A stretch of DNA of 64,000 nt from Oikopleura dioica (taxonomy: Eukaryota > Chordata > Appendicularia > Copelata > Oikopleuridae), in NCBI GenBank assembly GCA_907165135.1, contig OU015567.1:3787001-3851000 (forward strand), given 5' to 3'. Numbering within the stretch: the stretch's first letter is position 1; the number at the start of each line of letters is the position of its first letter. The notes under the pieces are model-generated. The model ran no database searches and was not told the origin of the DNA. It saw only the letters and a list, made by a program, of their open reading frames with translations. Of this stretch, positions 1 through 13,140 are shown piece after piece. The translations under genes and the position numbers were made by a program.

Positions 1-365
1 GTCAAAAAAAACACTGCATGACATGTTATTTTATTTTTCCTTCTGTCCGAATAAAATATTCAAAGTTCTTCAAACACACCATGCTGCCGGAATTCTTCAG
101 ACGCTCGGCAAAAATTCCAGGTGATATTGTTTTGAGTCAGTATATTTACAAATAGGCAGAAGGTACAAAAGACAGGTAAGAAAGATAAGAAATCTCCGCT
201 CTTTGAGATTTTGGCCCAGCAAATATTTAATATTCAAAGTAATACTTTTTGAAATTGAAGTTTTGAGGAAGTCATATTTTTTGTTTGTTGGTAGGTTAAG
301 AAAGAAACAGTTTTTATCTTTTTGAGAAAGGAAATATCAGGTTTTTTTTAACGCTTTAGACGGCT
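1..365. other. 3' flank of the PKG gene, no gene seen
   Basis: AT-rich sequence lying downstream of the kinase stop codon, so it probably holds the kinase 3' UTR (transcribed on the minus strand). I see no coding exon, repeat or RNA gene in it. Confidence 0.4.
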
Positions 366-3300
366 CTAGAACTCGGCATCCCAGCCCGAGGTTTCGTCGG
401 GAATCTTGGATAAGTCTTCTTCCTTGATTTTCTCGAAGTTGGACATATCGAAGGCGTTCTGAAAGAATTTGTTGAAGACCTTGTTAATTACAAGTAGATA
501 GGTAGCCAAATTAGGGCTTAAAAATTGTATTTTTTTATATTCAAATTGGGACTATAAATTTTTATATTCGGTTGGGACTGTTTTATACTTGCGTATAAAA
601 CAAAATCATGTTTGTCTTTTTTTTGAGAATCAGAATCAGAATACCACCTTTCGATTTGGAAAAAAGTCAATCTCTTTTGAAGGTCTTTGGTCTGACCCGT
701 CGAGCTATAAATTTTAGTTGCTGATTTCGTTAGTTTGAGAACTACGGATAAGGCACTGTACTGCTTTGATTATTTACCTTGATATCAGGCACGTGGGGCG
801 CAACGACCTTGACTTGTTGTAGTCCTTCCCAGTCGAAACCTGAAATTTATTTTATAACATGTGAGAACCCGTAAGGAGAGACTAAGAAATAATTAATAAA
901 TATGATGTCTTTCGATAAAACTACTATGGGAATACGATAAACTATGCGACGAGTCGATCTCAAATGTTCATCAGTCTCATAAATTCGCTGAATTTTTACA
1001 TTCTTTTGAGCTTTCTGCGGCTTCAACTAGGCTTAGATACGCCTGAAAGCTTATGGATTTATGAACAATGAAATTAAAGCCGCTTACAATGAATTTTCTT
1101 TACAAATTGCTTCATCGGATAAGTAGATACAGAGTTGTGTATTTATGCGTACCTTGAAACCATCTGTGTTTGCGAATATCGCTGATTCCAGCCTTTTGGT
1201 AACCGATTCTCTCGGAGGGCTCTTGGCGGCAAAGCGCTTTGATAAGATTTTCTGCTTTTCTGGAGATTTTGTAAGGAAATTGCACACTAAACAGATCAAA
1301 TAAGAACTCAGAAGGATGTTGATTTTCCCGGATAAAGAGCCATAATAACCAAAACTCCAATTGCAATCAATATTGACAGATCCTTATTTGGAGCATTTTG
1401 CAGTTCGTTGAACTTGTACTTTTGTTTGGCCAATTCGACTTGACGTTTGCTCTGTACCTGTGGATTCCACGAAGAATTCCTTCATAAATTGCAAGATCAT
1501 CTTTCGCTCTAAAGGGGGTTCTTTTCGACAGCAGTTCGAAGACCAGAATTCCAAGGGACCAGTAATCAGCTGCAACGTTGTGTCCAGTGTTTGAGATGAT
1601 TTCTGAAAGGAATTTTTAAGGGAAGAAAAGGTTTGACCGTTGATAATACAGTTAATTATGGAATTTTTGGACATTTTTTGTCCCAAGATTTTCGCAAAAA
1701 TGTCCAAAAATTTGATGCATGCTGTCAAAAAAAATGTCCCATCCAAATCGCTTAAAAAGTTTTTTGAGGAAAATCTCCATCATCCTCTGTTTCATTTTTC
1801 TTCTAAAGACAAAAAATGATCTAGGAGTACGAGATCAACCTTAAATCTCATCATTTTCAAAGAAAAAGTAAGATTTTCGATAAGAAAAAACGCCATATCT
1901 GGCAAAAAACGGAAAATTTTAAACTTTGGTGCAGAAAATGTCCAAAAATTTGATACAGGCACTTTTGAAAAGTGTCCCAAGAAAACCCCTTAAGGTGGTA
2001 GAAACAGCTTTTGAAAAAGCCGATTTTTGAACGGCGCCCAAGCTCAGCCAACCTTAGATTATTTAATTATCTCTTCGAATCTAGTTAGATTTATCTTAGA
2101 TCTAAGAACATCTTTTTCTAAAATTATTTTTTGTTTACCCAGTTTAGCGGTAGAGAGCGAAACATCAGCCCATCTCGTCGAAAATGCCGATTTTTGCCCA
2201 TTTTCAAGCAAGATTATCTCGAGTCATGTGATTAATCGAGAATTTCTAATCTTATTTTAAGAAAGTTCAACCCTTTTTCTAGGAGCATCTATGATTGAAA
2301 TTGCGTAATCATGAAAAATGATAATGTTGCGAGGCCGATTGAAACTTGTGTCTCAAATTTTCAAACTTTTGAGTTTTAAAGACCATTTTTTCGTGATACC
2401 CTTAAGTTATGGTCCTAACAAAATTACTCAAGATGATCATGTGATCCAAACAAATCTATCCTTTTCGCGTTTATCCCCTTATTAAACGATTTTAACTGTC
2501 GCTAAATTTCGAAAAACTCAAATTTGCGCCAAAACTTCAACTTTTAAGGCAATTTTAAGGGCGTTTCAATATAGTTAGAGCACAGTTTTTGTAAAAATTA
2601 TATTCTTCATGCAATAAGCTATCAAAACCTTCAAAAAAATTTTTAAAATTCCATCTTTGGCAAAAGCTGTTTCTACCCCCTTAAAATTGCAAAAATGTCC
2701 AAAAATTTGATGTCCGAAAATTCCATAAAAAACTGTAGTGAGCAGGGTAGAATTTGTGTTTGATAACTCGTATAATTTTTAACAGCCAGTAAAACCTTGC
2801 TCGCGTCTTTTTATAACCTTATGTTTTGCCAATCGCCGATTGAAATCGGTGTTGTTACATTAAACTAACGTAACAAGGTCGTACAAATATGACCGCAGAT
2901 TGCGGTCCGTTACGATCATCATCGAGTGTAGACAGAGGTTAAATCAACAGAACTTTCAGCTTTTGTCCTTCAGCAAGGCACGTCTTATAGTTTCAGTTAT
3001 TCGCGGTCGAACATTCAACTCACTACCGCCAAATTTGTGGGACGCATAAAACCAGTGTTCGTCCGATCCACCCGCAGAAATAACAACTCTTCGAATACAC
3101 GAAACTTCAGTTTAAAAAGTAACCGACGATGAAAAGCAGAAAACTCCTCTTTTTGCTCCCAATCCTTCTTCAACCCACCAGAGGAAATCTACTCGACAAC
3201 TTTACAGAAACAAGCTTGAATGATCAGTTTGAAATTGAGATGTTCTTTTCTCTGCTGAAAATGGACTTCAGACGAGTCAAACCAGAGCTAGAAAATAGCA

Positions 3301-6300
3301 GAGAATTCCGGAAGTTCGAAAGAAAAACAGGTGAGAAAACCTTTGTTTATATTAAGTTAAAACTTTACTTTTAGATCTATCAAGAGATTCTTCCAGATTT
3401 GCGATACTGATGATGATGATTTTGTAACATTTGCCGAGTACGATAATTGCAACAAAAGATACGACGACGCTCTGAGTAAAGAATTTCCCGAAATTTACAA
3501 AAATCATCAAGGTAAAAAAAAACATTGTTTCGAGGAAAGGTTATCAAGTTTCTTTTAGATTTTCTGACGGAAGAAGTGAAAGTTGGCATCCAAAACTTCC
3601 TCGACACCAATAACGACAAAAAATTCACGGCAAAGGAGCTCGCCGGCAGCTACTATTATATAACTCGCAAGTTTCTCGAGATTTACTTGCACCATACCTC
3701 GGCAAACAGAGACGGTTGGCTCTTGAACGAGATCCAAAGAATATTTGAGGTCAAACTCGTTTATATAACTCCTTTGTTTAGTTTGTATTTTAGGCGTTTA
3801 CCGTCCCGGACAACTTTGATATAGAAAAACATGTGCCAATCTACCGTTTTGTGCCGATGAGCTTCAAAATCGTCCTAAACTCTAACTCCCGCTTCCGTCT
3901 CAACCGACTCGTCTCTAGAATCGACCCAAACAACGACGGTGCACTTGACCCTGCAGAACTGACCAACTTCTTTTTGAAAATAACGGACAATTTTTCAAAA
4001 ATCATGAAGAAATTTCTGTAAATTAACGCTTCAATACTACGCTTCTACCTCTCTGCTCAAATAAAAGAAACAAAAAAAAGGTATACCTGGTGGAATGTAC
4101 TCGGGAGTACCGCAGAAGGTCCATGTCTTGTGGCCAGGGAGGACTTTTTTCGCGAACCCAAGATCGACGACTTTGACGTAACCCTTACTGTCGATCATTA
4201 AGTTTTCAGGCTTCAAATCTCGGTACACATATTGTCTAAAAATTCGATCGAAAAAAGTGGGAAAATGGAATTCTTTGTTACCGTTTATGAAGATAAGCAA
4301 AGGCCTCAACAACGCAACCAACATAGAATCGAGCATTTGTATCGTTAAATGGGCCTTTAGTATGCAACAGTCGCCATAAATCGCCGCCAAGGTAGGCATC
4401 AGTAAGGAGGTAGACGAACTTGTTGTCTTTGAAAGTTTTGTGGAGGCCCTAAAGACTCCATCAGGCTTTGATTCAGCGAGGAAAGCTTACGAGAAGAAAT
4501 GGAGAGTCGATTTGCATGAGGATGTTCTTTTCGTCCATGATATGTCTTTGCTGGCCGTACTGGACAACGCGCGCTTTTTGAATGCACTTGAGGGCGAATG
4601 CTCTATCCGGGACGCCATTGACTTGGACCAGCTTGACCATTCCGAATCCACCGGCTCCGAGAGGCTTGATTGTGTTTATTTACTGATAGCAAGGAAGAGA
4701 CCATTGATTCTTACCTTGATGACTTGAAGTTGATCGAGGGAGACTTTGGCAATGTGCTGGTTGATAATTTTCGTGGGTCGTAAATCCTCCTGAAGGGTTA
4801 ACTTGAGAAAACGCATAAATCACTCTCTTTTACATTTCTTCGGTATCAATTAGCTGCGAAAAATGATCAGCGCGATTAGCACTTTTACAGTTTTTCTTAC
4901 CTCTTTTTCGACGGTGCCATGATCCGGGTCCGTAATGTCACCAGAAGTGAGGGATGACTCAGCGATTTGTCCTGGTTTTATGAATTTACAGAAAAAGATT
5001 CGAAATTGAGGACATGATTATTCATAAAAAATAATTATAAAAATTAAATAGAATTTCATGCAGCATGCCGAAGCGCGGATCAAAGGCGCTTGTTCAAGTT
5101 TCGTAAAAATTTTTACAAACATGGAGTCTCTTTTTTTATCATTTCTTACACAGATATTCACTTTTTGAATATTTGTTTCTTATATTTTTTATCTAAGATT
5201 TAGCTCTTTAGAATTTGAAAGCTTCAAAATGCATTTTTCTTATCATTTTTGAAACGATTTCGACCTGACATCGCGAAAAAATTTTACAGAACAATATAAT
5301 TATTTTTTGAATTTTTACCTCCAGTGCTTTTGCAAATGTCTAAAAGAAGATATGATATAAAAATGAAGGTGGATCAAGGATGCAATTTGAGAATCCCGTG
5401 AAATTTTGCTGCACGCTACTGTAAAATAATTTTCTTTCATTTTTTTTAGATTGAGTTTCCCCGTACCGACAAGGTTCGTAAACGCAGTTCGATCCAAAGT
5501 GTAGCACTGTCAACGGGCTCTAGAATATTTTTGAGGGGATTTTTCTGATGCGGAAATTCAATGGAAATATTGAAAAATAGGACGTCTAAAAGGGCCCGGT
5601 CCTTGACGACTCCAACAGCATAGACATTCGCCATTCGGACATCTTCTTTGATGAGGGCAATTTCACCAAAGTATCGTCCCTTGCCATATCTTGCCACTTC
5701 CTCTTCGCCACCAGCCGGCTTGTCTTTCGTGATTCGAACTTCGCCGCTTCGGATGATGTAGAAAAGATCGCCAGTGGTTCCCTTAAAATTTTCAATACAG
5801 TTTTTTCTCTCTATTCAAACCTGTTTGATGATGCACTGATTGGCGTCAAAAGTTTCTTCTTCCAAGCAGTCGGCAATTTTTCTCAATTTTTCCTCGGAAA
5901 GCGCGTTGAGATCTTTGACAGCAGAGAGGGTCTCGAATCGCTCTTGATCTTTGTTTCGTCCAGCTGATTTCACAACTGTCTGGAAGAGTGTTCGCTCAAG
6001 CGACCATAAAACAACTAGAAAAGAAGTAGCGAGGATTGGGAACTGGAAGTTCAACCTTTTTCTGTAGAGGTAATAGTGGCAGTTCTTCGGCAGTTATACA
6101 AAATCGCCAATTCTCCAAAAAGACTTCCTGGGCTGAGAGAACAGACATCGACTTTATCGGGTCCGCTTCCCTGAAATGATTTTCTAGCGGCAATACTGTA
6201 TGCTAGACTGTACCTTAGTGACTTTGACAGAACCCTGCTGAAGAATGTACATGTGGGTCCCGTCCATACCCTCGCGGATAATGTCGATATTTTCTTTGTA

Positions 6301-9300
6301 AGTTTTCTTTTCCATAGCATCGATGATCTTATTCCAGGATTATTACGGAACCAAGACTAAGGGTTGTCTACCTGGGTTACTTGGTCGCGCTGCAAATTAC
6401 GCATAAAGGCATTGTTGAGCAAAGCCGCTTCAATAGCTTCGCGCTCTTCGGCGGCTTTCGCAATTTTCGGCAGTTTTGTCGGACTTTTGGAGGATTTCAT
6501 GCGCGATCTTACGATCTTAGCTCGGTAAATTATTAAAGAAATTAGTGGAAATCCTCGTTCCTTGCAACTTTTTTACTAGCTTCGGCTGAAATGGCCGTTC
6601 GGAGACCTCCATCACGGACGTCGGCTGGAGGACCTAATGCGTTCAGCCTCTAGAAAAAAATGTTCAATTGATTGAAAGAATTTGCGAAAAAAATTCTCTC
6701 TTTCTAGGAATCGAACTCGCGACTTCCTACTTAAAGTTTTTCACTGGGAAGTCTCACCTTGATCTGATGATCCTTCTCGTCCATGACCAGGGCCATCTTC
6801 TCGTTAATTCTAACCATCTCGGTTTCTTTCTCCATCGAAAGATTCTGCAGCTGCCTCGAGAGATCCAAAATCTTATCATCCCTGCTCTTCAGCTCCGCGT
6901 CAAATTTGCTCGCATCTTTGCTCACCGACGAGACAGCTTGATGCCGGGCGAGTTCGCTCTTCAGCGATTCGTTCTTAAAAAATACTCATAAGTTCAACGT
7001 TACACACGCAGAAGGTGATCGTACCTCGCTCTGGCATTTGGCCAACTTGTCCTCGACTGATTGGAGTTTTTGGACGAGCTCCTTCCGTTCGGCGTCAGCA
7101 CGGGCTGAAGACTTTTCGGCTGCTTCCTGGCTGGAAGCCAAGGCCTTCTCCAAGTTTTTGAGCTAAAATGGCAAACTTTATTTTCAGACTTTATTTTGAA
7201 AGATGAATAAAACAAAAAGAAAAAAATTCAAAGTGGATTATGGGAATTTGAGAAAAACCGGTTTTTATGAAGAAGAATGACTCAAATAAATCGTAAAAGA
7301 ATAATAAAATTAATTTCAATTAATGATTTGGACCGCTACCTTAATTGTCAAACAATCAACTTTATCTGCAAACCATTGGGTCTGACTATCCATGTCTCTC
7401 TCTCTTTCCTCCTTTTTTCCTCTTTCTCTATGTCTCCTTCTCTTTTCCCGTTTTCTCTTTGTAAATCACATTATTCCCGTCTTGATAAAATTAAAGTCCT
7501 CCGCTGAACTCTTTTTTTTCTAATAAAAAAATAAAACTGAGCACGTGAGAATCGAAAGAAAGCGCAATCTACTCTTTAATCATCAAATTGCTTTTTTCGA
7601 GTATTTCGGTCTGGACACACTTGAGTAAGGGTTAGGGGAGACTGGTGACTTGTCTGACTAATTTAACAAAAGATTTCTCGACCTTTTAACTGTCTGTTGT
7701 TTAAAAAAAAAGAATCCAGGGTGCGATTGTAGGCGGAATCGATGGATTAGAACGTAACGTAAAACATAAAAGAAAGAAAAAAAAGGCGGGGAAACAATGT
7801 AAAAATCAAAGGAGGAACACACGTGACCGGACAAAGCGAAGGTCAAAGGAGACATGGAAGAGAATCGAGAGACGATTTAAACCGGGCGGATATAAACATG
7901 ATAAATATGTTTTTGAAAATAAGTTTTCTTAGCGATTTTTAAAATCATACTTATCATTTTCTGGGACGCACAATCAAAGTGACAGTGTCACCCTTATTTT
8001 CGATTTATAAGAAAACTGACATTATTCTGCATTTCTCGGTAAAATAAGGGTAGCACTTCACAATTTCTATTTGTAAATTTCTCAACAAAAAATTTATACT
8101 GTTACTGTTAATTGAATTCACGAAAGCTAAGCTGAGTAAACAAAAACGAAAAATAATGGTGATTGAAAAACGCCTTGGCTCCAGAAAAGTCGGATTATAA
8201 AAAAGCTGAATCGGGTTTTCTCACTCGCACACCGTGAATAAACTCAAAATGCTTTTGGATGAGCAAAAGCGGAATGATGAAGCAGCTTCCGTTTTACCTG
8301 ATTTGCTATGCTGTTTGCTGCATTCTAACATTAGAAATTTAAATAGAAAATTTTTCCATGAAGGGAATTTTTTCATGGACGCGGGCTCATTTTGTATTTT
8401 TGCTAAGGGAATTAAGGTTATCGATCAAAGGATGTTGTGCCCTTGTAAGGAGTTTCCTCACGAAAAAGATCGAAGGGTATTTAATTAGGATTAATGAAAG
8501 GTCGACAAATGAGCCCGTGTCTCTCTTTTGGCGAATGAAAATAATAATTTATTAAACTGGAGGAACGGCCAGTGGTGAATTTTTTAAATAATTTATCCGA
8601 TTACCTTTTCCTCCATTGATGTGGAGCTTCCCGAAGCTTTCGTTTCTTTTGATGAAGACTCGCCTGTTGTCTGAAGTTTTCCTGAAAATAAGCCATAAGA
8701 TTAAGGGTCTTTCAATAGATCGTCGATAAGCTATGCGTATAAATTATACGGTATAATGCTCCACTAGTAAGTTCAAAAGAAGCATCGAAGTTATCAATCA
8801 TAAATCTTCGTGAAAAAGCATAAAAACCTTTCCCTGACTGTTCAGAACAATAATCCGCCTATAAATTAATTTTGTCAAAAAGCATATCTGAGATCTCTTC
8901 AAAAAAGAAGCGCGAAAACGAAATCAATCATGGCCAGTTTGGTAACCTAATGAACCCTTTCGCGCACCGCGAAGCTATTCCCTTTCATCCCCTTTCTTCT
9001 CACTTCCCGAAACTTCAAAACTTGGAAGATAATTACAAAATTACCATGAGCTTGGAAATTTGAACTTGGAAATTCTCGATGAAATAATTTCGCGAATTGG
9101 CGTTGTTAATTTGACGCAATTAGAAGAAGGTGTTGAAAAAGAGTGGATGAATTGTTGAAAGATTTGGAAGTCGAATCATGCCTCTTTCGAGCTGTCTAGA
9201 AGATTTTGAATGATTTTTTGAAGTGATCAGTATTATTTCATTTGAAACTGATGAGTGGCATTTTTAAGTAATCTCATCCGAAATAATTATAAAAAAATCC

Positions 9301-11710
9301 ATGAAAAAATGAGTTTTCCTACTGATATGGTTTTTTGAAATTACTTCCCGTATTTTAACCCCTTTTAAAATGAGGCAATCTTCGAGTAAATCAATAACCT
9401 TTTCGCCTTACAGTCCAAAGTAATCAAACTTGGCAATGACTTTCTCTCTCTCTCTTTCTCAAAAGCTATTTTCACAGTTTGCTCTTCTGACAAAGAAAAA
9501 TAATGTTCTCGTTCCCTGTCATAATCCAGCGCACTTAACACAGAGAAAGAGTCTATCGAAGAAAAGGTCTGAAGTCGTTTTTTTACTGGGGATGAAAATA
9601 ATGATCTCATCGATTTTCCATATTCAGTTATTTCTACTACTGTCTCACAGCCAGAGGGATACTCAATCACGGATTTACTGGCTGTTGTTCTATGATAACA
9701 CAACTTTTATCTGAACATGAAGAATGGGGGATTTTTGGAATCAAGGAGGAAAGATAGAGTTTCCCAATTTTAAGGGTTTTACTCCTCTAATTAACGGATT
9801 TTCAACGTAAAAATCATTCGGATCGAAAATTCCTTAAAATGGAGACATTTTTGATCATTTGAAAACCAATTAAAATTTAACTTTTCTTGATTATTTTGCC
9901 CTTTGAAATGGTTATATCGAATTTTTCATGGGTATCCTTATTTCGGTCAAAATGAGTCAAAAATAATTTAAAAAATTTGATTCTTATTGCGGCAAAACAA
10001 GAAATATTCAAACTTTAGTAAACAACACCTCATCTTCTTTAATTATTTATGCCCTAAGGCATTGTTTTCTTTCCCCTCAGGCGCGTGTATATAAATTACC
10101 TTGTGAATCCTTTTTCGACTGTTTATCCTTTCCCAGCCCGAAGAATTTCATATTTTCAACCCTTCTCTAAATCTTCTGCAATATCTCTAACGATGGATTC
10201 TTTTGGTTTTCAATTTGGGCACACACGAGTTCGGGGCCAGCAGTTTTTGGCTTGCGGGCGAGGCGGGCGCGGCGCGGCGCAACAAGGTTAAAATTGAGTG
10301 CGAAGGAAGAAAAAAGAGCGTTCGATTCTTTAATTCTCGCTCGTTCCTTCAGGTTGTCCCATTTCGCGTTTGGCGCTTAACACCCACGCACACAAATTTG
10401 GGCACACGCAGTAATCGTCTGAAATGATTTCGCTTACAGTCACAGTCAATGTCACTTCGATCTTGCAGTAACAGTGATTTTTAAAAGAATAGTTTTGAAT
10501 ACTTTTGAAAAGAAAAAGTGAAATCAAGGAAGAATTTCCTTTAAAAATTTGAGTTAAATCTGACCAAAATTTTGAAAAAAATTATCACGATTTTTGTCGA
10601 TTTTTGTCCTCTTTTGCGATTTTCGATCGCATTTTTACGCTCTTATGAAAGAAAAAATGCTGATCTTTGACTGAAGTGTTTTTCAATCAATTTCATGCTC
10701 AAAGATCTGGGCGACAGGTTGAGCCGACCCAGGGGAGTTATAATTCACACTCATTTGTTCTAATTTGGATGGATTCGCCTTGATTCCGCCTTTGGCCGCG
10801 CTTGTTTGCCGGTGGTTTTTGGTTTTTAGATATTTTTTTTCGAAGGTGGTTATTATTTTCTCTGTGGGTTTCTTCAGAATTCAGATAATGGCTAGATCCA
10901 AGCGTAAAAAAGAAGAGCGAGCGTAAGTCACAAGATCGTAAACTTCGTGATAATTACTAGCCAAAACCGCTAAGGTGGAAATTGTTAACTCTAGCATAGA
11001 TACCTATTCTAGATATTTATACATTCGAATCCCTGAAAAATCATTCAGACACGAAATTTGACAGAAAAAAGACTCATTTTTTAACCCTAGAAAGCCAAAA
11101 ACTCCGCTTCTTTTTTTTCACTGCATCTTTTTCTCTTCCTTTTTTCTTATAAAAAGTAATAATCTCCATTTAAAATGGACCATAAGAAAAGATAGCGCAC
11201 CGAGATGATCCGGCCAGATCACTTTTGAAAAGGTCTCTCCTCTCTTTGTGCCGCTACACTCAACTAAAGGCGAATTATTTTTGAAGCTCTTTCACCGAAG
11301 TTGATGGAGGCTCAATTTAATTTAGCTCATCAGAAAAGATGGAGGTGTAATTTTCTTCTTTGATCATTTTTTAAATTGAAATACTGAAAAAATTTTTGAT
11401 TTTTGTCGCATTTTCTTTTGTCGATTTTTTTTGAAATCAAGGAAGAAAAACAAGCCGCTCAGAAGCCCAAAACAATCGCCCGCTGAAAAAAATGTCTTTT
11501 CTTCAGCCAAAAAACCGCAACGCTTGAACTCACAAAAAATAACTCCGGAAGCCCGAAATCATTTTACAACTTGTCACCTCTCCCGTCAATTACCACCACG
11601 TGGTAATTAAGGCTCTGTCGCTTTAATTTACCTTTTTCCTTCTTTCTCTCTTTGTCCTTATCCTCCTTGTTAAAGTAGGAGAACTTTTCCCAAATGTCCT
11701 TCTTTGTCAT
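366..11710 (-). CDS. PRKG1: cGMP-dependent protein kinase (PKG), full gene
   Basis: Serine/threonine kinase switched on by cGMP. About 20 exons can be followed on the minus strand: first exon 11710-11632, then 8681-8605, 7162-7025 and 6973-6758 (charged, coiled-coil-like N-terminus), 6649-6577, 6520-6372, two cyclic-nucleotide-binding domains in 6327-5467 ([10 protein letters not shown] and [12 protein letters not shown] signatures), a linker at 4971-4901, and the kinase in 4789-366. Kinase motifs are the Gly loop GAGGFG, lysine in [19 protein letters not shown] in place of the more usual DFG, and [10 protein letters not shown] in place of APE. The tail DWEGL...SGWDAEF matches the PKG C-terminus. 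Junctions checked across the kinase domain keep frame; a 50-nt intron (4714-4665) is needed to skip a TAA before the Gly loop. The leucine-zipper start of mammalian PKG1 is repl­aced by a longer, lysine/glutamate-rich N-terminus. The intron 4086-1609 carries a gene on the other strand and a repeat element. PRKG1 versus PRKG2 type is not decided by what I can see. Confidence 0.92.
1994..2680. mobile_element. TTAA-flanked element with short terminal inverted repeats
   Basis: A 687-bp insertion in a kinase intron. It is bounded by TTAA on both sides (1990-1993 and 2681-2684). Its ends are inverted copies: GGTGGTAGAAACAGCTTTTG at the left, and at the right the complement of GGGGGTAGAAACAGCTTTTG. 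TTAA target duplications are typical of piggyBac-type transposons, but the terminal bases are not the usual piggyBac CCC...GGG, so the superfamily is open. No transposase reading frame is visible; it would be non-autonomous. Near-identical copies of AAAATGTCCAAAAATTTGAT flank it (about 1697, 1937 and 2692), suggesting an older repeat into which it jumped. Confidence 0.6.
3129..4021 (+). CDS. Secreted EF-hand calcium-binding protein nested in a PKG intron
   Basis: Predicted secreted or ER-lumen calcium-binding protein. It opens with a hydrophobic signal peptide ([14 protein letters not shown]). Four exons: 3129-about 3313, 3375-3511, 3559-3749 and 3794-4021. Three EF-hand loops are readable: [12 protein letters not shown] (all calcium ligands present), [12 protein letters not shown] and [12 protein letters not shown]; a further stretch near HTSANRDGW looks like a degenerate hand. 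The first junction is uncertain: the strongest-looking donor (GTGAG at 3331) breaks the frame, whereas GT at 3314 or a GA donor at 3333 keeps it. The whole gene lies inside the 2.5-kb intron of the kinase on the opposite strand, and its AATAAA (about 4063) sits some 20 bases from the next kinase exon. It resembles calumenin/reticulocalbin-type multi-EF-hand proteins only in layout; I do not assign an orthologue. Confidence 0.75.
7626..7637. repeat. Short interstitial telomere-like motif
   Basis: TAAGGGTTAGGG inside a kinase intron, two tandem copies of the TTAGGG-type unit. Too short to be more than suggestive by itself, but three more tracts occur at 16.5-17.3 kb. Confidence 0.3.
8682..11631 (-). 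other. Long kinase intron, no other gene recognised
   Basis: A roughly 3-kb intron between the first and second coding exons of the kinase. It is AT-rich, with a pyrimidine-rich tract near 9430 and a GC-rich patch at 10240-10290. Open frames here are short, lack coding character and were not called. A partly palindromic E-box (ACCACGTGGT, 11595-11604) lies close to the splice donor of the first exon. Confidence 0.4.
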
Positions 11711-12278
11711 TTTTCTAAATCCGCGTTTACGATAGCGTGCTTCTCTTGTTTAGCGAAAAATGCGAAAAATGGTTTTGCGATTTGAAAAGGTCACTTTGAT
11801 GAAAATCGATCCGAGGGTGAAAATAATTACGCTTCGGAGCGGTACTTGAGCTTTACGAGGATGATTTATCGTTGGCTCAACTTGTACAAGAACCTAACAT
11901 GTGTCTTTTTCCGTCTTGTGGTCGACAGGTTTTTTCCGAAAGCGATAAAAATTTGGAAAATTTTCTTTTCTTCATCGATTTCGAGGCAAAATCGAAAAAA
12001 ATTTTAAAAATAAGGCTGAAAATTAAGCCTTTTTTGAGTCCTCCAAAAATTTTAACCGAAAATATTCAATTTTCGTCAATCATAAAAAAATCGTGATTTG
12101 ATTTCGTTTTACGAGGCAGATTTATTATAATCTTCTTCTGTTGACCTTAATCACAAAAATATTAATAAAAACATGATGCTAAAACTTGCACTAGAATAAC
12201 CAAAAATGGTACTGACCATAAAAAGGCGAGAAAATGTTCTTCATTGATCAGATCAAAATCTCTTTGAAACAAACTCGC

Positions 12279-12293
12279 GGTCACGTGACGTAA
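12279..12293. promoter_or_regulatory. Palindromic E-box plus CRE-like half-site upstream of PKG exon 1
   Basis: The sequence GGTCACGTGACGTAA combines a 10-bp CACGTG palindrome (bHLH-zip type site) with an overlapping TGACGTAA CRE-like element, about 570 bases upstream of the kinase start codon on the minus strand. Recognition is by motif only; no expression evidence can be read from sequence. Confidence 0.3.
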
Positions 12294-13140
12294 ACGATTC
12301 AGCTGGTACTAGTTACTTACTGGATAATGGGCGTCGGTGTAAGTTATCCAAGGACCTGGATTTGAACTAATTTTCTGCTCGAAAAAAGCTCAATAGAAAG
12401 CTCACACCGCCTTTTTCTAATAAAAAAGTGATACGATGTTCATTGAAAAGGAAATCCAGGTGAGAATTTCGAGCCCAAACTGAAGCTTTTGAAAGTCAAA
12501 CCCAAAGCCGGCTCTTTTTCTAGCGATCTAGCGGATCATGAAGATTATTTCTTCAGTTTCAGTCGGAAGTTCCAATAAAGAATGACCAATTTTTTGGCAA
12601 AAACGATAGGTTAAATTTTCATGATCCGATCCAAAGGCGAATGTTTCTCCCTAAATCGCCAGTTCATCTCTTTTTCTACGAAAAACTCAAGTTTCTCTTA
12701 AATTGAAAGTACTCTAATTGAGATTGGTGCTTCCGAAAAACGCCCAAGCTCAGTAGAATCCAGCCCATTTATCAAAATACTCAATCGAGCGCAAAATTAA
12801 AATAAAGATTTATGCGCCCTCGATGTGCGTCACCAGCGCGTTCCGTTTCGTTTTTTCTGAACTCGAGGACGTAGATTTTTACGTTATTTAGGTTGATGAT
12901 GGTCAGCAACCAGTGTAGAAAACCTGACTCAGGAGCCGAGAGTCCATCATTGATAGGAAAAAATTTTCCTTGAAGCATGAGATAATTAATTTCTAGGAAT
13001 AATATTCTTCTTAATAAAATGATAATAAAAATAATCTATTTCGTTTTAATCAACAATTTCATGAAACCGTTTGAATGATGAGCCCAATCATTGATAGAAA
13101 ATTCTAATAAAAATATCAATTTTGGCTATGGTCAATTTCA

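Noticed and set aside
4440-4727. Plus-strand open frame over the PKG kinase exons
   Set aside because: It is the antisense of well-supported minus-strand kinase exons (GAGGFG to LLTDAYLGG) and has no domain of its own.
8234-8555. Plus-strand open frames in a kinase intron
   Set aside because: No ATG at the start of the longer frame, no splice context, no recognisable motif; AT-rich noncoding sequence is likelier.
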